Below are positions 1 through 9,066 of a stretch of DNA of 64,000 nt, in pieces. The stretch covers positions 200,176 to 264,175 of the forward strand of contig CAZHED010000002.1 in NCBI GenBank assembly GCA_964531095.1. The letters are read 5' to 3'. The notes under the pieces were generated by a model. It saw only the letters and a program-made list of their open reading frames with translations, did not search any database and was not told the origin of the DNA. Position numbers and translations under genes: made by a program. The stretch comes from Palsa-1150 sp964531095. Lineage in GTDB: Bacteria; Myxococcota_A; Polyangia; Polyangiales; Polyangiaceae. Position 1 is the stretch's first letter; every line of letters begins with the position of its first letter.

Positions 1-247
1 GCGCGCGCAGCAGCATCGCGTCTGCCCGAGCCGTTGCGCCTTGTCTCATGAGGCGCTGGGCGCTCGAGAGCTGCTCGCGCGCCAACCGCAAGTGCAGATC
101 CGCCTGCGGATTCTGCGCGGCGCCCCCCCCTTCGGCGGCCGCGATGGCGTTCTGCGCGCCGAGCACGTGTGAAGCGGGAACGTACGAGCCGCTGGCGCAT
201 GCAGAAAGCGCCAGCGCTGCGAAAGTACATGATCGATGGAGTGTCAT
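1..247 (-). CDS. DUF4398-like lipoprotein, C-terminus cut by window edge
   Basis: Reverse-strand frame starting at an ATG ending at 247 and open to the window edge (82 codons visible). It begins with a short signal peptide ending in LSAC, a good lipobox, so it should be a lipoprotein. The following stretch (LGAQNAIAAAEGGGAAQNP, then ADLHLRLAREQL) resembles the N-terminal helices of DUF4398-type envelope proteins, which usually continue with a helical or OmpA-like region. A purine-rich GGAGAAGGGG lies just upstream of the ATG. It is divergent from the kinase gene at 548. The family call comes from memory of the motif pattern; the rest of the protein lies outside the window. Confidence 0.7.
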   Translation of the reverse strand, partial: MTLHRSCTFAALALSACASGSYVPASHVLGAQNAIAAAEGGGAAQNPQADLHLRLAREQLSSAQRLMRQGATARADAMLLRA

Positions 248-547
248 GAGTGGACCCCTTCTCCTGCCGCCCTCGTTAGCGAGGCGCATGCCGACCTGTG
301 CGGTGTCCGACGCAGCCATCCGCCGCGCGTGGATCCATGGGCCACCGATGGTTCGCGTCCCTTTCCCCCGGTGCATTCACCGATTGAAGCGCGGTGCGCG
401 CGTGCATCGACGCGCGCAAACGCCCCGTCGGGAGCAAGAACGTCGTCGGTCGGCCCCATCACGTACCCCGCTTGGCCGGCCGGGCCAACGCAAGCAACGC
501 TCCTGCAACGTCCGTAACCGAGAATTTGCCTGCGGCAGGCCGCCGCC
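248..547. other. Divergent intergenic region
   Basis: Three hundred bases between the reverse lipoprotein and the forward kinase, presumably holding both promoters. I see no convincing sigma70 or sigma54 box, terminator hairpin or small gene. The frames that cross it look like non-coding GC-rich openings. Confidence 0.5.
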
Positions 548-2425
548 TTGGGCGATAGTCCCGCCGTGCGAGCGGATGAGACTGCGCGAACTCCGGCGAC
601 CGCGCTCGGTGCGGTGCCGCCCGAAATTCGCCGCGACCTCGGCAAATACCGACTGATCGCCGAGATCGGACGCGGCGGGATGGGGGTCGTGTACCTCGCG
701 GTGTCGCGTGGCCTCGAGGGGTTCCGCAAGCTCGTCGTGGTCAAAGAGCTGCGCCCCGAGTTTCTTGGCACCGCGGCCTGCGTCGCGATGTTCATGGACG
801 AGGCCCGCGTGACCGCGCGCCTCAACCACCCGAACATCGTGCAAACGATTGAGGTGGGGGCTGATGGCGCTCGGCGCTTCATCGCCATGGAATACCTCGA
901 CGGGCAGCCGCTCCAGCTGCTCGTGCAGCGCGCTCTCGCGCAGTCGAACCGGCTTTCCCTGAGGATGCACCTCGGCATCTTGGTCGACGTCCTGACGGCG
1001 CTCGAATACGCGCACGAGTCGACCGACTACGACGGAACTCCGCTGGCGGTGGTTCATCGCGACGTGAGCCCCCACAATGTGATCGTCACCTATGAGGGCC
1101 AGACCAAACTGGTCGACTTCGGAATCTCAAAGACGAAAGGCGCCGTGCACGAAACGCGCGTCGGCGTGCTTCAAGGCAAGATGAGGTACATGGCCCCGGA
1201 GCAGGCGGCCGGCGGACCAGTGGATTGCCGCGCTGACCTGTTCGCGGCGGGCGCCATGCTTTGGGAGGCGGTCGTCGGCCGCCGGCCTTGGGAGGACCAA
1301 TCCGATGCCGCCATCCTGCAGAGCCTGATCTCGGGAAAGGTGCCGCGCGTGCGTGAGGCGTGGCCCGACGTCGATCCGGACCTGGCATGCATCGTCGAGC
1401 GTGCGATGAGCGTCGAGCGAGACGCGCGTTACGCGACCGCCGCCGCGATGCGGTCCGACCTGGAGCGCTACATCGTTGCGCGCAACGTGCCCGCCAGCGC
1501 CCGATCGCTGGGTGCGACGGTTTCGCGCCTCTTCGCGCAAGATCGCGCGAGCCGCCGGGCGCTCATCGACGAGCACGTTCGAGCCCTGCCCCGAGGTGCC
1601 CCGTCGGAGCGCCCGAGCCTGCCGCCCGGCAGGGCCGGGTCGCCGGCGTCGCTCGCCGAGGCGACCCTTGCGTCTCCAACGGCAGGGGCTCCCTCGTCGA
1701 GTCCCGGGTCGTCGCTGTCGCTCCCGCCGCCTCCCACCACGGTGCCGGGGGAGGCCCCGGACCGGCAGGTCGCGTTTTGGCTGGGGCGCGCCAGTCTCCA
1801 GAGCGCCATGCCCATCGCGGCAGCGGCCGGCCTCGGAGCCGTGCTGGCGCTGACGGCGGTGCTGGCGGCGCGCCTTCGGACCAGCGATGCGCATGTCATG
1901 CAGCCCGTCAGCGTCGGGACCCCCGCTGAAGTCGAAGCGGAGGATACGCCCCCGAGCCAGGCCCACGTCACCGTGATCGCTTCCCCGGCATCGGCGCAGG
2001 TCTATCTCGACGACGTCGCCGTCTCCAATCCGTATGTCGCGGACACCATTCGTGACACGACGGCGCATCGCCTTCGCGTCCAAGCTCCCGGGTGCGAGAC
2101 CAAGACGCGGGCGCTCACGTTCGCCGAAGACATCGAGCTCGAAATAAGCCTTAGCCCCGACTCGTCGCCCGCGCCGGTCGCGATCCCACCGCCCGTGGGG
2201 CACCAGTCCGTCCGTGCCCCATCGCCGACCGCGCCGCAGCCGCCTTCGCCGACTTGCGATCCCCCGTATGTGGTCGATTCGGCGGGCAAGAGGCACTGGA
2301 AGGTCGAGTGCCTCGATTCCGACGCGTCACGCGGCGCGCCATCCGACCAGGCAGCCCACGCGATGATCAGGGCCGTGAGCGCTCAGCCGAAGCCCATCGA
2401 CACGGGCAGCCCGTATCGTCCCTAG
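548..2425 (+). CDS. Ser/Thr protein kinase with C-terminal PEGA domain
   Basis: Hanks-type kinase of about 625 residues. The kinase domain (about 34-300) carries the glycine loop GRGGMG, the VVVKEL lysine, HRDVSPHN as catalytic loop, DFGISK and an APE motif, so it should be active. A Pro/Ser/Ala-rich linker leads to one membrane helix at about 420-443. The outer part holds a PEGA domain (about 473-537, starting HVTVIASPASAQVYLDD) and ends in a Pro-rich tail. This layout (cytoplasmic kinase, one helix, external PEGA) is common in myxobacteria and suggests sensing at the envelope. The start is uncertain: TTG at 548 or GTG at 566, neither with a clear ribosome binding site. Its substrate is unknown. 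Confidence 0.93.
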   Translation: MGDSPAVRADETARTPATALGAVPPEIRRDLGKYRLIAEIGRGGMGVVYLAVSRGLEGFRKLVVVKELRPEFLGTAACVAMFMDEARVTARLNHPNIVQTIEVGADGARRFIAMEYLDGQPLQLLVQRALAQSNRLSLRMHLGILVDVLTALEYAHESTDYDGTPLAVVHRDVSPHNVIVTYEGQTKLVDFGISKTKGAVHETRVGVLQGKMRYMAPEQAAGGPVDCRADLFAAGAMLWEAVVGRRPWEDQSDAAILQSLISGKVPRVREAWPDVDPDLACIVERAMSVERDARYATAAAMRSDLERYIVARNVPASARSLGATVSRLFAQDRASRRALIDEHVRALPRGAPSERPSLPPGRAGSPASLAEATLASPTAGAPSSSPGSSLSLPPPPTTVPGEAPDRQVAFWLGRASLQSAMPIAAAAGLGAVLALTAVLAARLRTSDAHVMQPVSVGTPAEVEAEDTPPSQAHVTVIASPASAQVYLDDVAVSNPYVADTIRDTTAHRLRVQAPGCETKTRALTFAEDIELEISLSPDSSPAPVAIPPPVGHQSVRAPSPTAPQPPSPTCDPPYVVDSAGKRHWKVECLDSDASRGAPSDQAAHAMIRAVSAQPKPIDTGSPYRP

Positions 2426-2436
2426 GTTTCGCGGGG

Positions 2437-3519
2437 CTACTGACAGCCGATGCGGCTGCTCGCCAGCGCAACGTCGTCGAACCACGCGGTGTACTGGTTG
2501 TTCAGGCCCAGCCAGCCCAGGCCGAAGCTCGTGACCATGATTGGGACCTTGGGTCCGCCTCGGGCCCACTGGTCGTTCACGCCCTGGGTGGGAGCCTGGC
2601 TTGCTGCAAAACTGAGCCCCTGAATCGGATTTCCATTGAGCCAAAACTGAATGTCTCCCGCTTTGTTATCCACGGAGAACTCGAGGCAGTCCCAGTTGTT
2701 CGGAGTCGTGGTGGTGCTGAGCGTGGTGCCCTGGGGATCCATGTCCGGGAGTGTCGAGTCCGAGTTCTGCGCGTTCCACGCAATGACCTGATCCTGGAAG
2801 CCCAAGCGGACGTGATCGCCCCCGGCGTCGCCGGTCCCCGCCGTGCTCATCGACAAGAATCCGTTGTGGTTTTGCGTCGGCGGGCCGGAGAAGCGGGCGT
2901 AGAAGCGCGCATAAAGAGGCCCGCCTGCCAGTCGTGAAAGGGCGGCCGTATGGACGACGTAGAACCCGCACGAGTCTCCCCCGACTACGCGCAGGGAGTT
3001 CTTGCCGGTGTGCGATTGCGTATTGTCCACGCCGACGAGCAGGCCGCCATCGGTGGCGGTGTCCTGCATATTCGGGTTGCAGCCCATGTTGACCGTCCAG
3101 CGGCTGGCGTTCGGTTGCATACCCGGTGTGTCGCTCTCGAAGCCGTCGCACAGGGGAAGAGAGCCGCACGTGGCCCCTCCCTCGCCGCCCACCGCGCCAT
3201 CGCCGCCTCCACCCTCGGAAGGACCGCCGTCGGTGCTGCCCGAGCTCGTACCGCTGCTCGAGCCGGCTGGGCCGGAGCTGCTCGATCCGCCGCCTTCCGA
3301 ACCGCCACTGCTCCTCGTGCCGCCACCGCTGCTGCTTGCGCCGCTGTTGCTCCCTGTTCCACCGGTGCTGCCGCCGCCGTTGCCCCCGCCGCTACCCGAC
3401 CCGCTGCTCGAGCTTCCAGCGGCCGCATCATCGCCTCCGCCGCTGGCCGCAGTCGATCCGCTGTTCGTGCACGCGAGGACAAGAGACAGGACGGGCGAGA
3501 CAAGCAAGACGGTGCGCAT
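2437..3519 (-). CDS. Secreted lipoprotein with Gly/Ser linker and sandwich-fold domain
   Basis: The ATG at 3519 gives a signal peptide with lipobox VLAC; an ATG six codons upstream is possible. A very Gly/Ser-rich linker of about 80 residues follows. The C-terminal domain of about 235 residues begins CDGFES and has repeated aromatic strands (LYARFYARFS, WDCLEFSV, YTAWFDDVAL). This looks like a concanavalin-type beta-sandwich such as LamG, polysaccharide lyase or Cip1-like carbohydrate-active modules; I cannot choose between them. A role in binding or cutting plant or matrix glycans is inferred. It is convergent with the kinase gene, with 11 bases between the stops. Confidence 0.8.
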   Translation of the reverse strand: MRTVLLVSPVLSLVLACTNSGSTAASGGGDDAAAGSSSSGSGSGGGNGGGSTGGTGSNSGASSSGGGTRSSGGSEGGGSSSSGPAGSSSGTSSGSTDGGPSEGGGGDGAVGGEGGATCGSLPLCDGFESDTPGMQPNASRWTVNMGCNPNMQDTATDGGLLVGVDNTQSHTGKNSLRVVGGDSCGFYVVHTAALSRLAGGPLYARFYARFSGPPTQNHNGFLSMSTAGTGDAGGDHVRLGFQDQVIAWNAQNSDSTLPDMDPQGTTLSTTTTPNNWDCLEFSVDNKAGDIQFWLNGNPIQGLSFAASQAPTQGVNDQWARGGPKVPIMVTSFGLGWLGLNNQYTAWFDDVALASSRIGCQ

Positions 3520-3697
3520 CGTTTTGGCGTCCAGCAAGAGGTAAGGGAGTGGGGCCGCTCGGGGTTCGGCAGCATACCTATAGCGCCAATGCCAAGGCGA
3601 GGCGCAGGCCAGCGCCCCACCCCCCGCGGTTGCCGACTAAAGCCCCGGCATGGCCCGCCGTTCCCCGATTGCGAGTACGACGAATCGGAGTTCGATC

Positions 3698-4156
3698 ATG
3701 AGCATCCAGGGCCCATCGCCCGTGCACGACGCCGGTGCGCCGACGTTGACAACGACCCTCATCGAGGCGCCTCCCGGCCCCCGAGCGTCTCCGTCCCACG
3801 GACCGGCGCTCCCAGCGACGGCCGCCACGGCCGCCGTCTCGCCGTGGGCCACCCTGCTGAGCAAGCTTCAGCACGCCCAGCAGAGCAACCCCCTCGCCTT
3901 CAAGCGGCTCGTCGGCCACGTCGCGGATACCGTGGACCTCGAGGCGCGGACGGCGACCGGCGCGGAGGCGAAGTCGCTGAGCAAGCTTGGCGATCGGCTC
4001 AAGCAAGTCGCGAAAACAGGCGATTTGTCGGTGTTCAAACCAACCCACCACCCTGGGCACGCGCGAACGCAGTCGAGCGGCAGCGTGCCGTCACTCTTGC
4101 AAACGCTCCTCGAGCAAATCGATCACGTGCTGGGCCCAGGCGCGACTTCCGGATAG
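3698..4156 (+). CDS. Hypothetical protein, 152 aa
   Basis: The start ATG at 3698 is chosen because GGAG sits eight bases upstream; an in-frame start at 3650 would add 16 residues. The first 60 residues are Pro/Ala-rich and probably disordered. Residues about 50-115 form likely amphipathic helices (WATLLSKLQHAQQS, FKRLVGHVADTVDLEA, LSKLGDRLKQVAKTGD), and a short helix ends the protein. There is no signal peptide or membrane segment. I do not recognise the family. A hairpin terminator follows at 4214. It is divergent from the lipoprotein at 2437-3519. Confidence 0.65.
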   Translation: MSIQGPSPVHDAGAPTLTTTLIEAPPGPRASPSHGPALPATAATAAVSPWATLLSKLQHAQQSNPLAFKRLVGHVADTVDLEARTATGAEAKSLSKLGDRLKQVAKTGDLSVFKPTHHPGHARTQSSGSVPSLLQTLLEQIDHVLGPGATSG

Positions 4157-4213
4157 TTCGTTGTTCGGGTCCTGATCGGTAACTCGCTCGCGGGAATGTC
4201 CAAGGCTCGGTGC

Positions 4214-4247
4214 GGGCCGCAGCCCCTCGCAAACGCTGCGGCCCTTT
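4214..4247 (+). terminator. Hairpin terminator after the 3698-4156 gene
   Basis: A perfect 9-bp stem, GGGCCGCAG at 4214-4222 with CTGCGGCCC at 4236-4244, encloses a 13-base loop and is followed by TTT. It lies 57 bases past the stop codon. The T-run is short, so termination may be partial. Confidence 0.6.
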
Positions 4248-4262
4248 GGCACGCTAACTGCT
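4246..4262 (+). promoter_or_regulatory. Sigma54-type promoter candidate
   Basis: TTGGCACG, N5, then TGCT, with exactly ten bases between the -24 GG and the -12 GC, matches the RpoN consensus apart from a weak TTGC half (CTGC). It sits about 70 bases before the start of the AsmA-like/Omp85 gene pair and overlaps the foot of the preceding terminator. The window also encodes a sigma54 activator at 54224-55618, though nothing links it to this site. Confidence 0.4.
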
Positions 4263-4332
4263 CCTCGCGACAGCGAAGGTCAGGTCCCGTGAACACGCCA
4301 CACAAGGGAGAGCCTTTTCCCGTGGGCACAGC

Positions 4333-7300
4333 GTGCCCAGACTCCCCGTGTTGACGGGGAGCGCAAAGGGGGTTGTCGGGGGGGAAACGATCCCTAAGTT
4401 CCGAAATTTGCTGCCGATTCGCCTCGGTCGTGCGTTGGCCTGGGGGCTCGCGGCCGTCGCGCTTCTCTACGTCGTCGTGATCAACGCATTTCTGTCGACT
4501 TCGCTTTTCGCCAAAGTGATCGACGCTCAACCTGCCACCATCGACGTGCACTTCCGCCGCAGTTGGTCGTTGGTCCCAGGTCACTTTCACGTGCAGGGGC
4601 TCTCGATTCGCGGCCGGGACGGCGATGTCGAGTGGATCTTGCGTCTCGACGAGGTGGAGTTCGACGTGTCATTCAACGCCTTGGTGCACCAGCGCTTCGA
4701 GGCCTTCCACGTCTACGGGCGCGGCGCGTCGTTTCGCCTTCGGCAACGTCTCGACGCACCGCCGAGCTCCCCGGCGGACGTCGCCGACCTCCCGCCGATC
4801 GAGGGGCTCGCTTCGTACGCCCTGCGCCCGCCTCCCCGGCCGGAGCCCGAGAAGTGGTCCGATTCGGCGTACCATCTGTGGACCGCCCATCTCGAAGATG
4901 TCGTCGCCGACGACGTGCGCGAGGTCTGGATCGACAACCGCCGCTTCGAAGGCCACGCGCGGATCGCAGGTCGCTTCTACTTGAAGCCCATCCGCAGAGC
5001 GGAGATCGGCCCGATCCGGATCGACGTCCGGGAGGGACAAGTGCGCACGGGTGCATCGGTCATCGCGGAGCGGCTGGTAGGGGCCACGGCGGACGTCAGC
5101 GTCATCCCCTTCGACCCGCGCACGCTGCAAGGTTCGGATCTCCTTCAGCAGGTGTTCTTGAAGGTCGTCATGCACCCGGCGTGTCCCGACTTGAGCCGCC
5201 TGCCCTTTCTCTTGCCGGACGGGATGGAGATCGCCGGTGACGCCGACGTGCGCCAGATGGTGATCGACCTGCGCGGCGGCGCGTTGCAGGAGGGTACGAA
5301 AGTGGACGCGGCGCTGCCCCACGCCGTGGTGACCGGAAGCGGGCATCGATTCACTGGAGCGATTGCCGTGGACGGCGGAATCACTCGCGTCCACGGCGAC
5401 CGCCGATTCGACTTTCGGGCCCAAGTGACCGATCTCGACGTGGAACGGATCAACGGCGCGCCCGCGGTCGGAAGTCACGTTCTTCACCTTCCACGGATGA
5501 CCGTCGTAGGCGACGCGCGCGATCTCGATCTCGCGAACGCTCTGGCCGACGCGCACCTCGTGGCGGAGGCGACGGATGGGGAGCTGGCCGACCTCCGGGT
5601 GCTCAGCGCCTATATTCCCCGAGAGGTTTCGCTGGCGTTGATGGGCGGCAGAGGCAAGGTCACCGCACACCTCGAGACATGGCGGGCCGACAAGAGAGCT
5701 GCGGGCAACGCGAAGTTGCGGGTGGACGACTTGAGTCTCCGGCTGGGGAACATGCGCGTGCAGGGCGCGGGGTCCGTCGACGCTTCGTTCGGATCCTTTC
5801 CGTGGGAGACATCGCGATTGCAGGACGCCAAGCTGTCGCTGGAGGTGGCGGGCGGCACACTCGCGTCGGAGCAGCGGCCGGCAATCCCATTGGTCCGAGT
5901 GGCCGATCTCCGCGTTGACACCAGCGCTGCCATCGTCGCGCTAAAGGACCCCCTTCGCGCGCTCCGTGCCTCGATCTCCCTGCATGGAGGCGCGATTGTC
6001 GACCCCGATCTTCTCCGTGCGTATCTACCCAAAGGGGCCGAAATGCATGTCCTGCCAGGGAGCGCGCATTTCTCTCTCTCGAGCGATCTCACGCTCGCCG
6101 ATCACCTCGCGAGCGGGACTTTGGACGTCGCTTCGGCGAAGCTCGGCTTCTCCTTTCGCGATTTCCGAATCCACGGCGATCTTCGCGGGAAGGCACGCGT
6201 GCATGCGTGGCGTTGGGAGCGGGGTGACCTGGCCCTCGACCGAGCCGATGTCGACGTGACGAACGTCCTGATTGATCGGCCGGGCGATGAGTCTCGCGGC
6301 CGGCCGCCGCTGCATGGGCCACCCGACCGAACGCCTTCGACCTCGCCGGAGCACGCGCTGTCGTTCCGTCGCATTGCGTTGGGCGCCAGGAGTTCCCGCT
6401 TCTCGTTCGCTGACCCGCTCGCGCAGCTGCAGCTCACCGCGTCCCTCGTCGATGCCCAGGTGCACGACTCGGCGATCGTCAACGCGTTCTTACCGACCGG
6501 AGCGCCCTTCGCCATTCGTGCGAAGGACGGGAGCTTTTCGAGCGACATCCAGGCCTCGATTCGCGCGCAAGTTCTCGAAGGAACCGTCGCCGTGCGCGCC
6601 CGACGCATGGGGATCGGAGGAAAGTCGTTCTTCCTTGGTGGCGATATCGACGTTCTTGCCCAAGTCTCGGACTGGGACTTCACGGCCAACACTCTCGCGG
6701 TGAAAGACGCGCGTGTTCTCTTCTCCAACGTCGCGGGAGGCTTCCACGGAGGCGCCGACGAGGGTCCCGACGTAGCCCCCGGATCCGGCCGCCGCTCCAG
6801 CAAGACGGACTTCCGCGCCGAGCGGGTCGAGATGCGGGCGAAGACCCCCAGGCTGGATCTCGTCAAGCCCTCCCGTCGAAACCTCGACGCGGGCCTCGCC
6901 GTCGTCGACGCCGAGCTCCCCGATGCGACGGTGCTTCAGCAGTTCATGCCCGCCGATTCCATCCTGGCCCTCGAGTCGGGCCGCGCGAGCGTATCCGCGA
7001 ACCTCGAAGTCTCATCGACCGAGAGCACGGCGCATGGCTCGCTCAACATGGACCTGGCACACACAGGAATCCGCTTCCACGAGACGCACCTTGCGGGGGA
7101 CTTCGAGCTATCCGCACGCGTCTTGGGTTATGATTCGGATCACGATCTCCTCGACGTTTCGGGTAGCCGCTTCTCCATGCGCGACGTCCAAGTCACGAAC
7201 GCCTCCACGAGCACATTACAATGGCAAGGAGATGCCGTTTTCAACGAGGCGACGCTGCGTCTGGGTTCGCACCCCGAGCTCGACGGACGGCTGGCCATCG

Positions 7301-7695
7301 AGGCCGCGGACGCGAGCCCGATACTCGCCATTCTGCTCGGAAACGGCATTCCTGGGATTTTCGTCGGACTTACGAGGATGCCTCACCTATCGGCCGCCAC
7401 ACGGTTCACGGTGGGGGCGCGCTATCTCGCTTTCCGAGACCTCGATGCACATGGCGGCGACCTTTCGATCGAGGGCATTTACGTCCTCGGACAAACCCAT
7501 CGAGCAGGGGCGTTCGTGGTGGGCAAGGGGCCGCTCTCGGCCGGGTTTCGGCTGGACGATGAAGGCGCGCACCTGCATTTTTTCGGACTTCGGAGCTGGC
7601 TTCGCGACGAGACCCGCGCATCGATGCGGTTGCTCGACTCGCCGCAGCCTCCATCGGACGCGGCCTCGCCAGTGGGCCAGCCCCTAGCGCCGTGA
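4333..7695 (+). CDS. AsmA/TamB-like envelope protein, single N-terminal anchor
   Basis: Large protein of about 1120 residues with one N-terminal membrane helix (about 33-54) and a long periplasmic part made of repeated beta-strand stretches. Phrases such as IDVHFRRSWSLVPGHFHVQGLS and repeated 'V..A.LDVS.ARF' patterns recall AsmA, YhdP and TamB proteins, which move lipids or help insert outer-membrane proteins. Its stop overlaps the start of an Omp85-type barrel gene by one base, mirroring TamB-TamA pairs. The start is uncertain: GTG at 4333, or GTG 4348 or TTG 4351. The family assignment is from architecture and context, not a database match. Confidence 0.75.
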   Translation: MPRLPVLTGSAKGVVGGETIPKFRNLLPIRLGRALAWGLAAVALLYVVVINAFLSTSLFAKVIDAQPATIDVHFRRSWSLVPGHFHVQGLSIRGRDGDVEWILRLDEVEFDVSFNALVHQRFEAFHVYGRGASFRLRQRLDAPPSSPADVADLPPIEGLASYALRPPPRPEPEKWSDSAYHLWTAHLEDVVADDVREVWIDNRRFEGHARIAGRFYLKPIRRAEIGPIRIDVREGQVRTGASVIAERLVGATADVSVIPFDPRTLQGSDLLQQVFLKVVMHPACPDLSRLPFLLPDGMEIAGDADVRQMVIDLRGGALQEGTKVDAALPHAVVTGSGHRFTGAIAVDGGITRVHGDRRFDFRAQVTDLDVERINGAPAVGSHVLHLPRMTVVGDARDLDLANALADAHLVAEATDGELADLRVLSAYIPREVSLALMGGRGKVTAHLETWRADKRAAGNAKLRVDDLSLRLGNMRVQGAGSVDASFGSFPWETSRLQDAKLSLEVAGGTLASEQRPAIPLVRVADLRVDTSAAIVALKDPLRALRASISLHGGAIVDPDLLRAYLPKGAEMHVLPGSAHFSLSSDLTLADHLASGTLDVASAKLGFSFRDFRIHGDLRGKARVHAWRWERGDLALDRADVDVTNVLIDRPGDESRGRPPLHGPPDRTPSTSPEHALSFRRIALGARSSRFSFADPLAQLQLTASLVDAQVHDSAIVNAFLPTGAPFAIRAKDGSFSSDIQASIRAQVLEGTVAVRARRMGIGGKSFFLGGDIDVLAQVSDWDFTANTLAVKDARVLFSNVAGGFHGGADEGPDVAPGSGRRSSKTDFRAERVEMRAKTPRLDLVKPSRRNLDAGLAVVDAELPDATVLQQFMPADSILALESGRASVSANLEVSSTESTAHGSLNMDLAHTGIRFHETHLAGDFELSARVLGYDSDHDLLDVSGSRFSMRDVQVTNASTSTLQWQGDAVFNEATLRLGSHPELDGRLAIEAADASPILAILLGNGIPGIFVGLTRMPHLSAATRFTVGARYLAFRDLDAHGGDLSIEGIYVLGQTHRAGAFVVGKGPLSAGFRLDDEGAHLHFFGLRSWLRDETRASMRLLDSPQPPSDAASPVGQPLAP

Positions 7696-9011
7696 TGCCC
7701 ACACGCGCCGCAAGCTCGATGGCCGGGTTGCCGCGCCGCGCGGCCGCCAGGTCTGGTGCCGCGACGGCCGCCTTCCTTTCCTTCATGGGCGTGGCTCGCG
7801 GCGCTCTGGCTACGGATGCCTTGAACTCCAGCAACCGGCCGGCGAGCGCCGACGCGGCCGACGGGAGTGGCGCGCACAACGAGTTCAATCTCCTTCCCGT
7901 TGGGGGTGGGACCACGGACATCGGGATCGGCGGCGGCTATTTCATGGGCTACGACCGCGTGAGCCCGGGGCACGCGCCCTACGAATGGAACATCGAGTCT
8001 GCGGCATTCGTGACCTTCGCGCCCGGCGCTGGCGGAGGGGTGGTCGTTCCGTATCAAGATTTTTATCTCAAGATCACGGTACCGCGCTTTCTGCTACCTA
8101 CCTTGGCGCTCGAGATTCGTCCCGCGTACAGCTGGGAGACGACGCTGCGTTACTACGGACTTGGCAACTCGTCGTCGTCGCTGCCGCCTGCGGGCGCGCC
8201 CAGCAAGTACTTCGAGTACGGGCGTCTTCACCCGGAGGTCGACGTCGAGCTGCGCTGGGGATTCGTCGACCACGTCATCGGTCGAACAGGAGTTCGGTAC
8301 ATTCAGAATTGGTTCCAAGTGCCCGTCGACTCGAAGCTCGCGCAAGACCGGCTCACGGGGAGCGCGGAGGTGAAGGGTCTCCTCGGATCGACGGCTCCGA
8401 GCGGAGTGGCGCTGGTCGACTACGGTGTACAATTCGACAATCGCGACAACGATGTATCGACGCACGCGGGAATGTTCCACTCCCTCGACGTGCAGCTGAG
8501 CCCGGGGGGTACGTCGTGGCTCCCGTACCGCTACGTCGAGGCGACCGCCGACATGCGCTTCTACGTTCCGATATGGAAGCCCCGAATCACGCTCGCGGGG
8601 CGCGTGGTGGGCGACGTGCTCGTTGGAGATCCGCCATTTTACGCGCTCACCTGCTTCGAAGACACGTACGCCATCGGCGGGCTCAACGGAGTCCGCGGTG
8701 TCCCCGGGCAGCGCTATTACGGCAAAGTCAAGGCGCTCGGGAACCTCGAGATCCGCACGGAGCTCGCGTCGTTCCACGCCTTGCGCAAGCCAATGGTGTT
8801 CGGAGTCGTCGGCTTCCTCGACGGAGGCCGGGTCTGGGCCGATACGCGGCCGCAGCCCGAGCTCGACGGCCACGGGGTCGGGCTCAAGTACGGCGTCGGC
8901 GGCGGGCTGCGGTTGCAGTCGGGCTCGGCGTTCGTGATTCGACTCGACGTCGCCTGGTCTCCCGACGCGACGCCCGTGGGAGGGTACGTCGCTGCGGGGC
9001 AGATGTTCTGA
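7695..9011 (+). CDS. Omp85/BamA-family outer-membrane barrel without obvious POTRA domains
   Basis: The start ATG at 7695 shares its A with the TGA of the upstream gene, so translation is probably coupled. A cleavable signal peptide ending near ALAT precedes a barrel of about 400 residues. The surface-antigen signature is present near residue 330 (GGLNGVRGVPG), equivalent to the RGF/RGY loop of BamA and TamA, and the protein ends in an aromatic residue (GQMF). I see no room for more than a rudimentary POTRA, so partner recognition may fall to the AsmA-like protein. It is likely an outer-membrane secretion or insertion pore. Confidence 0.85.
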   Translation: MPTRAASSMAGLPRRAAARSGAATAAFLSFMGVARGALATDALNSSNRPASADAADGSGAHNEFNLLPVGGGTTDIGIGGGYFMGYDRVSPGHAPYEWNIESAAFVTFAPGAGGGVVVPYQDFYLKITVPRFLLPTLALEIRPAYSWETTLRYYGLGNSSSSLPPAGAPSKYFEYGRLHPEVDVELRWGFVDHVIGRTGVRYIQNWFQVPVDSKLAQDRLTGSAEVKGLLGSTAPSGVALVDYGVQFDNRDNDVSTHAGMFHSLDVQLSPGGTSWLPYRYVEATADMRFYVPIWKPRITLAGRVVGDVLVGDPPFYALTCFEDTYAIGGLNGVRGVPGQRYYGKVKALGNLEIRTELASFHALRKPMVFGVVGFLDGGRVWADTRPQPELDGHGVGLKYGVGGGLRLQSGSAFVIRLDVAWSPDATPVGGYVAAGQMF

Positions 9012-9066
9012 AGCGATCCATCCGCTCCTCGACCGTGGACGAGACCCCATGTACACTCGCCACATC

